A stretch of DNA of 64,000 bases from Pohlia nutans (Eukaryota; Streptophyta; Bryopsida; Bryales; Mniaceae). Shown piece by piece: positions 34,648 to 52,862 of the stretch. How positions within the stretch are numbered: position 1 is the stretch's first letter; every line of letters starts with the position of its first letter. Position numbers and translations under genes: made by a program. The stretch spans positions 10,620,001-10,684,000 of the forward strand of contig CM040103.1 in the NCBI GenBank assembly GCA_022496805.1, given 5' to 3'. The notes under the pieces were generated by a model. The model ran no database searches, had not been told where the DNA came from, and saw nothing but the letters and a program-made list of their open reading frames with translations.

Positions 34648-34998
34648 GCTTGTTTCTATTTGAACACTAGTTGATATATTGCTAACGTGCACATCGTCTC
34701 AATTTCGTTTTTAAGTGAAAATCCAAACTTAGAGTAACCAAACTCTAGTGAACAATCAGTGTGTTTGTTTTTATTTGAACACTAGTTGATATATTGCTAA
34801 TGTGCACATCGTCTCAATTTCGTTTTTAAGTGAAAATTCAAACTTAGAGTAACCAAACTCTAGTGAACAATCAGTGTGTTTGTTTTTATTTGAACACTAG
34901 TTGATATATTGCTAATGTGCACATCGTCTCAATTTCGTTTTTAAGTGAAAATTCAAACTTAGAATAACCAAACTCTAGTGACCAATCAGTGTGTTTGT
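34648..34998. repeat. 115-bp tandem repeat, three units
   Basis: The block beginning ttgaacactagttgatatat, including gtgcacatcgtctcaatttc and ending aaactctagtgaacaatcag, occurs three times (the gctaa marker is at 34681, 34796 and 34911). Units differ at only a few bases. Confidence 0.95.
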
Positions 34999-36029
34999 AC
35001 AAGGTAACTCTCAATTCCACATGAGTTTTCTTGTTGAAAGCCCTTGCTTGAAGAATGAGAAACGGTTTGGATGAATGTGCGTTACAGGAGAATTCCTTTG
35101 TGACAAACGTCTTGTGCCGATCTCCCCGTAAGCCTTCTAAAAGTTTATATATAGTTTGAAGGCAATGGTTTACGCTATAGTGAGTATCAAAATCTACCTG
35201 CTTTCAATTGCCTCACTTTCATGTTGCAAGTGGGTATGAACTGTTGACATGGAGCTTGTTACACGCATTTCTAGTGTTTAGGGATGAGAAAACAATTGTA
35301 TAAAACATGCACGAAAACAATGTTGATACGGTAGTGTATGTCCAAATAGGCATAAGTTTAGAATGATGACAATGTTTTGAACCTTTAAATGCTTGAAACA
35401 CGTATAGGTAGTTTTTTCATTTTTGCTTTTAGCTGTTGATGAGTATATTTAATAGTAGGGTTGGATACCTATTACCACCACTTCCCCCAATTATGACATG
35501 TACAACTTTTTTGGAGCCACTACAATTGAGACCCAAAACCACCAATTTCACTATTCAAGTAAACCAATGGCATGCCAAGAATTGCGAAGAAATAGCTGGT
35601 GGTTTTGGGTTAGCTCATGAGCAGATGTAGGAACAACAAAGTGTGAACTTAGGAAATTGGTATGTGATGTATGGGTAAAAGGTTACTTTCCACTTTGGAA
35701 TTTTGTATAAAATTGACAAATGCGAATTAGATGTTGCAAATTTTTGCAATCCTCATCAAAACCTATTTCGCATGCAGTCATATTTTTTTGGGGAATTTAG
35801 CACTGCCAAAAATAGGCCAGATTGCTTAAGTTGGTGGTAATAGGTTATCCAACCTTATGAGAAAGACACGAAAAAAATATTATAGGTCTTGTCCCCATTC
35901 TCAAGAAGATACTAAAATGTCATTTTGAATTTGGATGATTACTTTAACCCTTAAACATCCCATGGGGATAGTATATACGTTATCTTATAATTGAGATTTG
36001 CTACAGACAAGAAAATCTAAATTGGGTTC
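34999..36029. other. intergenic DNA
   Basis: No gene is recognised. A possible foldback with ttggatacctattaccacca at about 35460 and a mirror-like taggttatccaacc at about 35840 suggests another short element. Confidence 0.35.
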
Positions 36030-36606
36030 TTAACCCCTAACTGCCCAACCATGCATATTTTGCATGATGTACAGATTTCATCCGCAGTTTCTCATCCGTC
36101 ATGCCCTTTTTGTGGTGCGATTTTTTTACTGAACTTTTTATGGGAAGTTAGCTTCATGTATGTGTAATCCGATCGAAAAGGAAACAATTTTTGAAAAAAT
36201 TATGCCTCAATTCGTGTTGCAGTGTTTCACCCAAAATATTGAAGATTTTAGTCTAAAAGTGTTCTTGAAAAAATAAACTCATAAAACCAAGTATCCAAAA
36301 AATCTCCAAAAATCACTACACCTAAAGTACTATATTGTAAGCCATTGTACCAAATTTCATCCCCATACTATCAATATCTTATTCGTAATTGAATTACAAA
36401 ATAATTTTTTATTTTATGTTTCAAAATTTATAGAAAAATATTAGTGATAGCAATCAAAGATCTAACCGTATAGATTGAATCTAAATTTCAAAATGTATAA
36501 CTTTTATTCATACATCAAGTTTCAAATATTCATGTTAGTTGCATTTTATAATGCATCTTTGCAAAACTGTCCAAATTGGACATAGGTGAGGACGTTTAGG
36601 GGTTAA
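36030..36606 (-). repeat. TTAA-bounded repeat family A (577 bp)
   Basis: Ends TTAACCCCTAACTGCCC and GGACGTTTAGGGGTTAA. Reverse orientation relative to the copy at 48079. Confidence 0.75.
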
Positions 36607-36745
36607 TATCTCACTAGAACCACATTGATTTAAATTTTAACATGTCTTCTGAACTCAAATCCATTAAAGATGTGGAATCATTCCAAAGACAACCAAAATA
36701 CACTGAATTCTATTGGTTGGCACGGCACGTTCAGACATTTAGGGG

Positions 36746-37327
36746 TTAACTCCTAAACATCTTCACCTATCTCCAAATTTGGCAGTTTTGCAAAGATGCA
36801 ATATATAAAATGCAACTATTGGGATATTTTGAACTTGATGTGTGAATAAAAGTTGTACATTATAAATTATAGATTTTATCCATATGGAATTTAGATCTGC
36901 GATTGCTATCACCAATATTTTTGTATAGAATTTAAAACTGAAATTCAAAAATATATCGTAAATCAATTACAAATAAGATATTTACAATCTATGGATGAAA
37001 TTTGTTGTAACGGGTTGAAATATAATTCTCTAAGTGAAGTGATTTTTGGAGATTCTTTGTATGCTTAATTATATGTGTTTATTTTTTCAATAGCACATCT
37101 AGACTAAAATCTTAGAATTTTTTTTGTTGAATCATTGCTACATGAATTGAGGCATAATTTTTTTGCAAATCGACCCCTTTGAAATTGGATCGCACATGCA
37201 TGAAGCCATCTTGCTATAGAATTTTGTAGTATTTTGTTTCCTTGCAAAACGTGTATGACAAATGAAAAAACGTGGATGAAATCTATACATCATTTAAAAA
37301 AAGAACAGTTGGGCAATCAGGGATTAA
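36746..37327 (+). repeat. TTAA-bounded repeat family A (582 bp)
   Basis: Ends TTAACTCCTAAACATC and AATCAGGGATTAA. The right TTAA is also the left TTAA of the next element. Confidence 0.75.
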
Positions 37328-37862
37328 CCCGTAAAGGACCAAAAAGCCAAAATTAGGCCTCATGCTTTTAAAAAATTGTTCTTAGATCCTATGTGAAATT
37401 CATGTTGTTCAAATTTATAATATTCATGATCAACACATGCAATATTCTTCATTCATTGTAGTGATGTAAAATTAGTCGCGTGTGAAATATATTTTTCCCA
37501 ACAGAGTTATCCTTAAAGTCACCTTGAATTAAAATAAGATATTATGAGTTTCGCTCTAACATATTCTTATTTGTTCACTCCAAATAGTTTGAAGGTATAG
37601 AAGAGCTTGGTGGTCTTCAAACTCATGGAAAACTACTTTTGCCATCAAAAAAGACGACAAAACTAATTTTCCTCGAGTTTAGCTTTTACACACCTAATTA
37701 TGAGAGACCACTAAAATCTTCCATAACTGTTGAAGTGCACAAATAGAAGTATATTAAAGCAATACTCACACTAACTTATTCAAAATCAAGGTGACTTTAA
37801 GGATAACTCTAATATAATCCATTAAATCTGTCATTTTAAAACCATGAATCCTTAGGGGTTAA
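37324..37862. repeat. TTAA-bounded family C repeat carrying an inserted foldback MITE
   Basis: Ends TTAACCCGTAAAGGACC and CCTTAGGGGTTAA. Without the 306-bp insertion it is about 233 bp, close to the other family C copies. Confidence 0.55.
37504..37809. mobile_element. foldback MITE (306 bp), GAGTTATCC ends, copy 2
   Basis: Ends GAGTTATCCTTAAAGTCACC and GGTGACTTTAAGGATAACTC, a perfect 20-bp inverted pair. The interior again contains facing halves related to copy 1. Confidence 0.8.
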
Positions 37863-38134
37863 GATTTTCTCCCCCCCACTTAAATACAGATTTAATTATA
37901 ATACACCACTCATATCCTAACAAGAAGTTAATGTAAGACTCATTTCCTTTTCAAACAGGTTTGAATTCTCTGTAGCACGGATGACAAAATACCACTAATA
38001 CCAGGAAAAAAAAGCTTTTTCTGTGATGGTACATGGGATTCTTATTCTAAAACTACAACACCAGCAAAACTCCGGGGGGCGAGTTCCATGAAACTGGACC
38101 ACTTGGTCTGCTAGTTACATAAGATCCTCAAGAG

Positions 38135-44561
<6,427 letters not shown>

Positions 44562-45138
44562 AAAAAGGGGAAAAAAAGGGGGGGATTGAAGAGGAGCAGT
44601 AAGGGCCTTATCGTGATGAAGAGACGAGAAGAGAGAAATGAGGACAAGCTTGAAGCGAGCTTAGTTTTCGCTTTTTTTTGGTCGGGTCTTGTGGTCCGTC
44701 GTGACGGGGTCTTGTGGTGGTGCTTCTAGAAGTCCGTCGGGCTGGCTGGCGCCCTCGCCGCCTCCCGTCACTTTCGTTCTTGACGTGACTCCTAGCGGCG
44801 CCTAAAACCGCCCTTTTATGAGTTTTTTGGATTTTTTTTTTTAACCCCAACCCTTTGAACAAAAGTAGATTCTAGCCTCAAAAGTAGATATTAGCATGGC
44901 TGAGGTGTACATGAGAAGACCATTGTAAGTATAAAATTTAATATTCAACAAATTGGACATACTTGTAGTTGGAGGCCTCTCCAATATTATCAAAAGCTCC
45001 CCATCACAAGATGATTGGCTGGGAAATTTAATAGGCTTTCAAAAATGACTTAAATGACAGTCATCTGAGGTTGTATGAGAAAGTTACAACTCTCCGAATC
45101 TGTTCGTGATCCAGTTTCTAAATGATGGAACGTTTAAG

Positions 45139-45177
<39 letters not shown>

Positions 45178-45199
45178 GGGGGGGGGGGGGGAAATATAG
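44562..45199. other. NTRC upstream region
   Basis: Contains the NTRC promoter and 5' UTR; no clear TATA is assigned. A T36 tract followed by G15 lies at 45141-45191. Confidence 0.4.
45141..45191. repeat. homopolymer tract T36-G15
   Basis: Thirty-six T directly followed by fifteen G. The exact length is probably unreliable in any assembly. Confidence 0.9.
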
Positions 45200-45202
45200 T
45201 TA

Positions 45203-45663
45203 GGCCCTCTTTACACTATAGGTGAGAAGCCGTGGAGAAAACCTCACAAGGGCTATGGTTCATTCTTGAGAAGTGAACCTTTGAACTTGACGACCTTTGG
45301 ATATAGTGCAAAGTGAGAAGGGGCCACAAAATAAAGTGCCAATTTTTAAAAATAAAGTTCTTACATATTTCTTAAAAAATACAAAAAAAAATGATTGGTT
45401 GTGAGAATTTTGGCCAAACGGCCCCCAGATTTTGCGTTAGGCCCACCTCTTGAGGTGGGCTTGACGCAGAATCCGGGGGCCTTGAAAATGTCCACTTTTC
45501 TTGCCACAAAGGACAAAAGTGTTGTCTATGTCATTTTCGTCCCTTGCGGGACTGAAAATTTCGAGTGCAAAGTGACATTATTTGGTTTTCTCGGTTTTTA
45601 GGCCTCCTATTCGCTGAAATTCCTCTCTTCACGACTTCACACCTTTAATAGTGTAAAGAGGCC
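45203..45663. mobile_element. PIF/Harbinger-like MITE (461 bp), TSD TTA
   Basis: Termini GGCCCTCTTTACACTATAGG and the mirror-like ATAGTGTAAAGAGGCC are flanked by TTA on both sides. The ends resemble those of the element at 24707-25368. Confidence 0.75.
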
Positions 45664-46553
45664 TTATGGTAGGCGTACCTTAAACCACCACAACACCTAA
45701 AACTACTAACTTCTACACTCTTTCTTTATTGTAAGGAGGAACTATAAGTTGTCAGTACATGACTTGACTTTTGAGCAATTGATGCATAAGTCATGTAATG
45801 AAAATTTCCTTCTTGAAATGAAAGAAGGATGTAGAAGTTGATGGTTTAAGGTTCGTCTACCTTACACGATTGGCTTCGACACTAATCATATTATTTTACT
45901 AAAGGTTGTAATTTCAGAATTTTTTCCAAATTTAAAGAAGAAAATTTTCAAAAAGTACACGTGTCGAACCTATTTTTAGAAAAATAATAATTTAATATTC
46001 GGCACCCTACTGTTGTATCCAGTTGTGTACTACAATAAACAAATAAGATTGATGTATAAAAGTGGAAAACATATCATAACATAATAGAGCAGTTCATGAA
46101 GTCTTCCATTTTGAATTGGATCAAATGAGCATTTTTTTAATGAGATTTAGTTTTCACCTTATACAACAGGTCGCACCATTATGATAATCGTAGTTCTTCC
46201 TTCAATAATTACAAGTTGACATTGCCCATGTTCACAACCATGCTCATGAAGATAGTAGCCGTGGATGCACGTAACTTGTCAATTATAGAAAAGGGGAGAC
46301 TTCTTGAACTGCTCTATTATATCATGATATTATACTCGGCTATTATGATTGGAAGCTCCTGTCAAATATTTAATTAAAGTGCGGAAATGATACGAATGTT
46401 CTCTGAGATTTCATGAATATTTTTGAAGATTCTTTTTTTTTTGCTATAGAAAATAGAGTGTTTTTTTAAAAGAATATTTCTTGAAAATTTGGGCATTTCT
46501 TTTATAATTATTTTTTACAAACCCTGACAGCCAAATACAATATATTTTCTAAA
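45664..46553. other. intergenic DNA
   Basis: No gene. Facing phrases at about 45670 (ggtaggcgtaccttaaacca) and 45845 (ggtttaaggttcgtctacct) suggest a ~200-bp foldback element. Confidence 0.4.
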
Positions 46554-46790
46554 TTAATCCTTAAAATTCCTTCCCTAATTTAGAAAGAAATGAGTGTTGT
46601 TGAATTTTTACCTCAAATGTAGAAGTAATTTATATTCTAAAAATGTAGGTACGTACTATTCTTGTCATGGACGATGCCTAAAAAAATTAATTCATAAAGG
46701 TATTTCTTCATTATTAGCAAATCGTGGTCAATGGGTTTGATAATTGAGAAAACCAAGCCGATGGGGCTTATTTGGTCCTTTAAGGGTTAA
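46554..46790. repeat. TTAA-bounded repeat, family B (237 bp)
   Basis: Ends TTAATCCTTAAAATTCC and GTCCTTTAAGGGTTAA. It matches 32004-32229 over most of its length. Confidence 0.7.
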
Positions 46791-47272
46791 AATGTAATTT
46801 ATATGAATTTTGAAAGTGAAGTGTTAGTCATACCAATGTCCGGGGAGAACCAACTACCTTCACTTATAAATTATTTAGTTGGATGAAACTATGAATTTTT
46901 TAAATTCATCATATGGGGAGGGAAATCAAAGAATATTTCCTATTTTCTAAAGACCTAGCCAAGAGAATGCTTTAGGAAACCGGTTGGTCCAAGAAAATTG
47001 ATATGATCTTAGTTGGTTAAACTAAAATTTATCCCAGATTGTAAGTCATACCCAATTGGTGTCATATAGGTGGTGGTTTTTCCAACACCAAAAACATCAT
47101 GAATTGCATCCTAAATGCCCCAATTCCGCCCACTTATAAAAGCCTTTTGATTATATGACAATTGGTTGGTATAATATTCCGTACAAATTATAAGTGATCA
47201 GATTTAGATTCCTTTGGTGGGGGTAATTGGAGGCACTTATAGGTTTAGAACATTTGGAGGTGGGTAGGTTGT

Positions 47273-48082
47273 TTAACCCCTAAATGACAAATTCGGGGAG
47301 GTCACTCTTTGTATCTTTTGAATATCTCGTGTGAACAAAGAGTAATTAAAAGTACTCTAAAAATTAAAACTAATTCTTACTATAATTAGTAATATTTTAA
47401 GAATATTCTCATTTTAATTCTTGTAATGAATTGTGAGCATCCTATATTAATGTAAATCATTAATAAAAATTATCTTCAAAGAATTTTTGGGACCCTATCT
47501 TTGTTTGCACGTTGTTACGTAATATTCGGAAGTGACCTCCCCGAGATGACAAAGTGGTAAGGGCAAAACCTAAATGTGTCATAAAATGTTGCTTCTACAA
47601 CTTTGATGAAGTTTGGTCTTAAAGAGAAAATGAGAAGCACAATGTATAGTAATTATCCGTACGGTCAAACTTTCAAAAAATGTCTTAGATACTCATTAAA
47701 CGCATTTAGAAGCATTTATCGTTGAATATTCACCAAAATTACAATTTTTATTTTTAGAATTTGAAATCTGGTATGATTAGTTGAAACTAGACATTCTATT
47801 CTAAAGTTCAAAAAAGATTTTTTTTAGAAAGACGGAACATCATTACTTTCCCGAAATAGTAAGTTTTGTAACACTAGGACAATGTTGAGGTGTTTGTCTT
47901 TGAAAATTTCTCCTTGATGGAGTTTAACTCAGATTGACATATTTCAAATTGGGTTGGAAAATAGACTTGATTTCCTATTTGAAAATATTTTTTATTTTTT
48001 AAAAAAGTTTTTTTTCATCTCGGGCAGCCTGTAAAAAAAGGGCAGCAACCATAAAATGGTCGTTTGGTCACTTAGGGGTTAA
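47273..48082. repeat. TTAA-bounded element, about 810 bp
   Basis: Ends TTAACCCCTAAATGAC and GTCACTTAGGGGTTAA. It shares its right TTAA with the next family A copy. An inner foldback with facing CGGGGAGGTCACT sequences spans about 47296-47545. No transposase frame is seen. Confidence 0.5.
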
Positions 48083-48657
48083 CCCCTAAACGTTCTCACC
48101 TATGTCCAATTTGGGCAGTTTTGCAAAGATGCATCATAAAATGCAACTAACATGAATATTTGAAACTTGATGTATGAATAAAAGTTATACATTTTGAAAT
48201 TTAGATTCAATCTATATAGTTAGATCTCTGATTGCTATCACTAATATTTTTCTATAAATTTTGAAACATAAAAAAAAAATATATTATTTTGTAATTCGAT
48301 TACGAATAAGATATTGACAGTATAGGGATGAAATTTGTTGTGATGGCTTATAATGTAGTACTCTAGGTGTAGTGATTTTTGGAGATTTTTTGGATGCTTG
48401 ATTTTATGAGTTTATTTTTTCAAAAACACTTTTAAACTAAAATCTTCAAAATTTTGGATGAAACACTGCAACAGAAAATGAGGCATAAATTTTTCAGAAA
48501 TTGTTTCCTTTTCAATCAGATCACACATACATGAAGCTAACTTCCCGTAAAAATTCAATAAAAAAATCACACTACAAAAAGTGCATGATGGATGAGAAAT
48601 TACGGATGAATTTTTTACATCATGCAAAATATGCATGGTTGGGCAGTTAGGCGTTAA
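48079..48657 (+). repeat. TTAA-bounded repeat family A, best full copy (579 bp)
   Basis: Ends TTAACCCCTAAACGTTC and GGCAGTTAGGCGTTAA. Used here as the reference for the family. It has no ORF with recognisable similarity. Confidence 0.75.
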
Positions 48658-51130
48658 GATGCCTCTACGTTACATTTCAAACTTTTCTCTTCACTCATTT
48701 TTATTTGTTTAAGTGCTAAAACAAAAATTATTTTTGAGGAATTCAAATCTTCAAATATATGCATTTGACATGTAAATTACATCTTAATCTTTAAAAGATC
48801 AAGTATTTATAGTTGTAAATTGAGAGTTTAGTCAATTATATTGTAAAATATATATTTTAAATAGGACTGTGTTTTAAATTATTGAAGAAATTTTTATTTA
48901 TTACTGGTAGTCAAAATCCAAAAAATTATAAATAAAAAATTCAATACATAACTTACTCAAAATTGTTAAAGAAAAAAGTAGAGGCCCAATTTAGGTTTCT
49001 TGCTCCCCTAGGGATTAAAGAGATGAATATGTGATAGACTTGATACGTATAGACAGAAACACTAATATTATTTTGTATGTTATTAGTTTCGTGTTGTTTT
49101 AATAGTGATTCAACATCAATTTTGTACATTTTGCACCAGTAAAATAACATCAATAATATACCAAATTTTTCTTCATAGTTTCACTATTAAATGATGTAAA
49201 GAGTAAAGTTGTAAAGAAGAGAGTAGAATGTTTTTAAATGCCTATTTAAGTTGTAGTGCTTGGAAAATTTTGAAATTTGACCAATGACTATATTTAGCTA
49301 TTAGGCAAAAAAGAATTATGAACAAAAATGCAAAATGAACAAAAATTTAAAATCACATATTATACAATTTATATAATATTTGAAAGTAAAAAATAATACT
49401 TTTACTCCACTTATAACATATACTTAGGTAGTATTATGTTGTTTCACAAAAAACAAGGCGTGTGGGACCTCAAGGTTCGCCTACAAATACAAATCTCGGA
49501 GAAAGTTGAATCTAAAGTATAGGGTTCAAGGTAGGAATACAAAACTTTCACAACTATGTTTACTCTTTATTATTAAGTATCTTACGCTTCACTGGATTGA
49601 AATCATCAACAATAAGTTTTCTAGGTAGCATAACATATTTGCTTTCTGTTACTCTAGATAACAAAACATATGTTAATCCCGGTGTGATCTAGACATTAGA
49701 CTCAAATAGCCACTATCTTCTAAGTACACTAGGTCTTTTTGCTCGGACAAGTGACAAATGTTCCAAGAATATGTTCTGATCAAACTTCATTGATCAATTT
49801 TGTAAACAATTTTGTATTTGTAATTTTTGTTGTGTAATTTCTACCTTGTGATGTTCTACTTCTAATTCTTTAAACACAAATCTATTGCTTTGCTTCAATT
49901 GACCATGCTACATGATTTTGCCCCTATTTGATGTTGGCTTGATGCACTTCTTTCTCTACTTGTATATGCTCATACTCCTACCTTGAACCCTCATAATTCT
50001 CATAACCCTTGTAACTTTTTGACTGCGATGAGAACAATACAATATATCGGAAAAGAGAGTCCACTATACGGAGTCTTTCATGTGAACATTCTAAAATGAC
50101 TACTATGTGAAGAAATTATTCGCATTGGGTACAATGTTGGAATTAGGTGCTCCTACCTTATTGAGCTCAAATTCTTCATCGTAGTGTAAACCGACCCTAT
50201 GCTCTTTGAATAAAGCAGAAAATCAGAAACTTTCACTTTCTATACATATTGGCATTCTATACATACTTATCAATTCGTGTACACGTACTTATCAATTCAT
50301 GTATACGTACTTATCAATTCATGTACACGTACTTCTCATTTCATAGGAGCCTTTTGCTTGGCCGAGACACTATTTATGTTCAGCGATTGGTGTTTCTTCA
50401 ATCCTCAAAGGGGTCAGGTAGCACACAGTGTAACAAACAGTGTATGCTTAACTTCAATGTATGATTGCAGCACACTGGCATAGATTTGAACACAGCTCAC
50501 CCACCCTTGAGTTCTCAGATGCTGCAAAAGTCTAGCCTCCTGTGTGCACAGACAACTGGCTGCTCACTATTATAACTTACATGTTGTCCGCATGACCAGA
50601 TATGACGATTATCAGCCATGATGCACGACCCATGAATAGCTCCTGACATTTTCATCAAATCCAGCTGAGAAGAGCATGCAAATATCCTCAGCATGTCTGC
50701 AACGAGCTTCTGTGGCGCACAAGCTACCGCCTCTGCTCTTCACTGTGATGCACGCATGTAACTTGCAGAGCTTTCACTTTTCCCCAACGCAGATATCATT
50801 ACATGAACACTTTGCCTCAACTTGCTGCTTTCATTCTATGCTACATCGAAGTGTAAAACTTTTCTTTAATGCACATCCGCTTTCACACTACCACAAACAG
50901 TAACCACTCCCAAAAATCATCTACTTTTGAAAGTCCTACTCACACTGTACCCTAATCCTCCGGATTGGAAAACCAAACATATCATACAAGTGTGAGCTCC
51001 CACCCAAAAATACAACAGAGAGCCTGCTTCTCTCATGAAAAGAAACAGGTCCAAACAGGCTTTGATCAGCTCAAACAGATCCAGAACGCGTCCACCACGG
51101 CTCATCGATCCAAATAACTCATCCACGGCT
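48658..51130. other. intergenic DNA
   Basis: No gene is recognised. A 24-bp tandem repeat (cgtacttatcaattcatgta) spans about 50261-50343. The stretch 50095-50156 resembles the inner part of the DUO1-intron element at 60727-61451. The last few hundred bases are the 3' side of the SEC61-gamma-like gene. Confidence 0.4.
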
Positions 51131-51555
51131 TCAAGGAGCGCCGACGATGATGCTGTTGATGGGAATGAAGATGAGCTTCACGAAGAAGCCGATCAATCCA
51201 ATCACAATGAACCCGAGAGCTGTTCTCATCGCGACTTTAGAAAACTCTGCACAAACAGAATGACCGCCGTTCAGTCACCTCAAAATGTAGATCCATTGCC
51301 CGCGATCTCAGTTTCAGCTAAATACCGCAAACCCTACCTACAAAAGCGTAAACTCCAAACCCTAACTACAAAAGCATCAACTCTAAACCCTAGACCAACA
51401 AAAGCTCATTCTCCAGCGACTCAGCTGACACGGATTCCGCTGGATCCCGTGACTGCACCGCTGATGACAAAAGAAGTGAGAACATGCAACATACCTCGCC
51501 GATCGGGTGGCACGCATCCTGAGAGTCGGTAGCCCAGTACAGTGGTTGCCAACAT
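51131..51555 (-). CDS. SEC61-gamma-like protein; N-terminal part missing or divergent
   Basis: The exon at 51246-51131 encodes [18 protein letters not shown] followed by [20 protein letters not shown] and a stop. This is the conserved tail-anchor helix of SEC61-gamma, the small subunit of the ER protein-conducting channel. An upstream exon, ending at 51495 with a GTATGT donor, joins in frame to give CVPPDRREF, where the family has CxKPDxxEF. From the Met at 51555 the product would be 58 residues; the family has about 69. The usual N-terminal amphipathic helix (with DPLREFAKDS) is not found intact, and the conserved Lys before Pro-Asp is replaced by Pro. Either a first exon is missed or this is a decaying copy. 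The acceptor of the last exon is a CAGAG tandem site. Confidence 0.55.
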
Positions 51556-52446
51556 TTATGCCTGGAAACTGGGAGCCATCACTTCCATGTCCAATCACAC
51601 AAATCCAGCTCCTAAAGATGGACTTTCCAAAGAAATAACCATAACTCCAGAATGTGAGAGTATCAAGAACCTTTCATGAAATACGATACAAATTCTCAAA
51701 CTCCACGCTGAAAATTTAACCTCCTGTGCGAAATTGCATAACAATCCAGGATCACAGCTTGGCAGAATGCTGCATCGGGGACCCCACCCCAATGCATGTC
51801 ACTCCTGCGTACATATTAGTCGCCTCAATGTACTGGACATGAACAGCCATGGCCGGGGGTTCCCAATGCAGCAGGTGTCCCGGCAGTTAATCCAAAACCA
51901 TAACAAAAAACGCCTGTCCGTGAGTCAGTCTTTGCACTTTGATCATGATGTCATGAGATAAACTTTGCACTTTGATGATGTCAATTCTAGATGGTCAATC
52001 CATTTACAGATACTCAATCCAGTTTTCCGAGGTTCATCCATCCACCGAATCCAAATTTCATTCATCTTGTCGCAAAGGCACCCACACTGAAAAGAGCTTC
52101 GTCATCAGTGAAGCGCTCCATGCCACGTCATTCGCCACGCAGACAATCCCGTTCCCCGGGACGTTCTCGGCGTTCGCCTCCGCCCGCCCATTCAAGTTAA
52201 TCAACGCGGTACAGACAAACCGCGTCCTCACGTCCACCCACGTCCCCACGGTGCGTTCCCTCCCGTTCCCAAACCGGCGCTCCCAATGTCGGGAGCGTAG
52301 GCGTGCCCTGGAGGTCCCATAAAAACGTATATAGGTAGTATTTTCTAAACATAGAGAGTATCATGAATTGCATCCCATATGCCCTAATCCCACTCACTAG
52401 GAAAAGCACCAATTGAATCGCAAGTGGTTGCTTTTAGGTTCCTTTA
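51556..52446. other. upstream region of the SEC61-gamma-like gene
   Basis: Part is GC-richer (52080-52320) with ORFs on both strands but no recognised protein. It may be the promoter or original 5' part of the locus. A weak, stop-interrupted similarity to the DPLREFAK segment can be imagined at about 51760-51790 (minus), not strong enough to annotate. Confidence 0.3.
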
Positions 52447-52862
52447 AGGTGGTTACCCCATTACCAACTGGCTCCTTTCACCAACAGCTAGAGGCATTAT
52501 CCGCAATCAATGTTGTAATGATGTTGGTTGTAGCATGAGTTACAGTTGGTAATGGGTTCTCTCTTGTTGGTTTTAGTATATGTAAGTGTGGTTATGGATT
52601 CATTGTTGTTGGTTTAAGCATCTTTAGTGTGTGCAATATAAATCTTCTTTAGACAGAAAGAGGTGTACCTATATGACGTGAATGGGATGCGTCATACTTC
52701 AACTTTGAAAATTTATAACTAATTCATTCTTCATCCAAAAATTATGTTTCACTTGTGTTGGAATCTATTTCTTCTTGCCTACCTCTAAAAAATAATAGTA
52801 CTATATAATATCAATACCTCATACCCGTATTTCTTATTCAGTTGGGAATGGGGTAACCACCT
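52447..52862. mobile_element. AGGT-ended MITE (416 bp), TSD TA, copy 2
   Basis: Same termini and interior as 30930-31336 in the opposite orientation, flanked by TA. Strong similarity over the whole length implies fairly recent activity. Confidence 0.8.

Noticed and set aside
34648..34998. Array of three 115-bp units considered as a CRISPR-like array
   Set aside because: Units are contiguous with no unique spacers, and the genome is eukaryotic.
50249..50483. ORFs with Tyr/Ser/Ile repeats
   Set aside because: Produced by a 24-bp tandem repeat; no evidence of coding.
51035..51532. 165-residue plus-strand ORF over the SEC61-gamma-like gene
   Set aside because: No domain; it is antisense to the conserved membrane helix exon.
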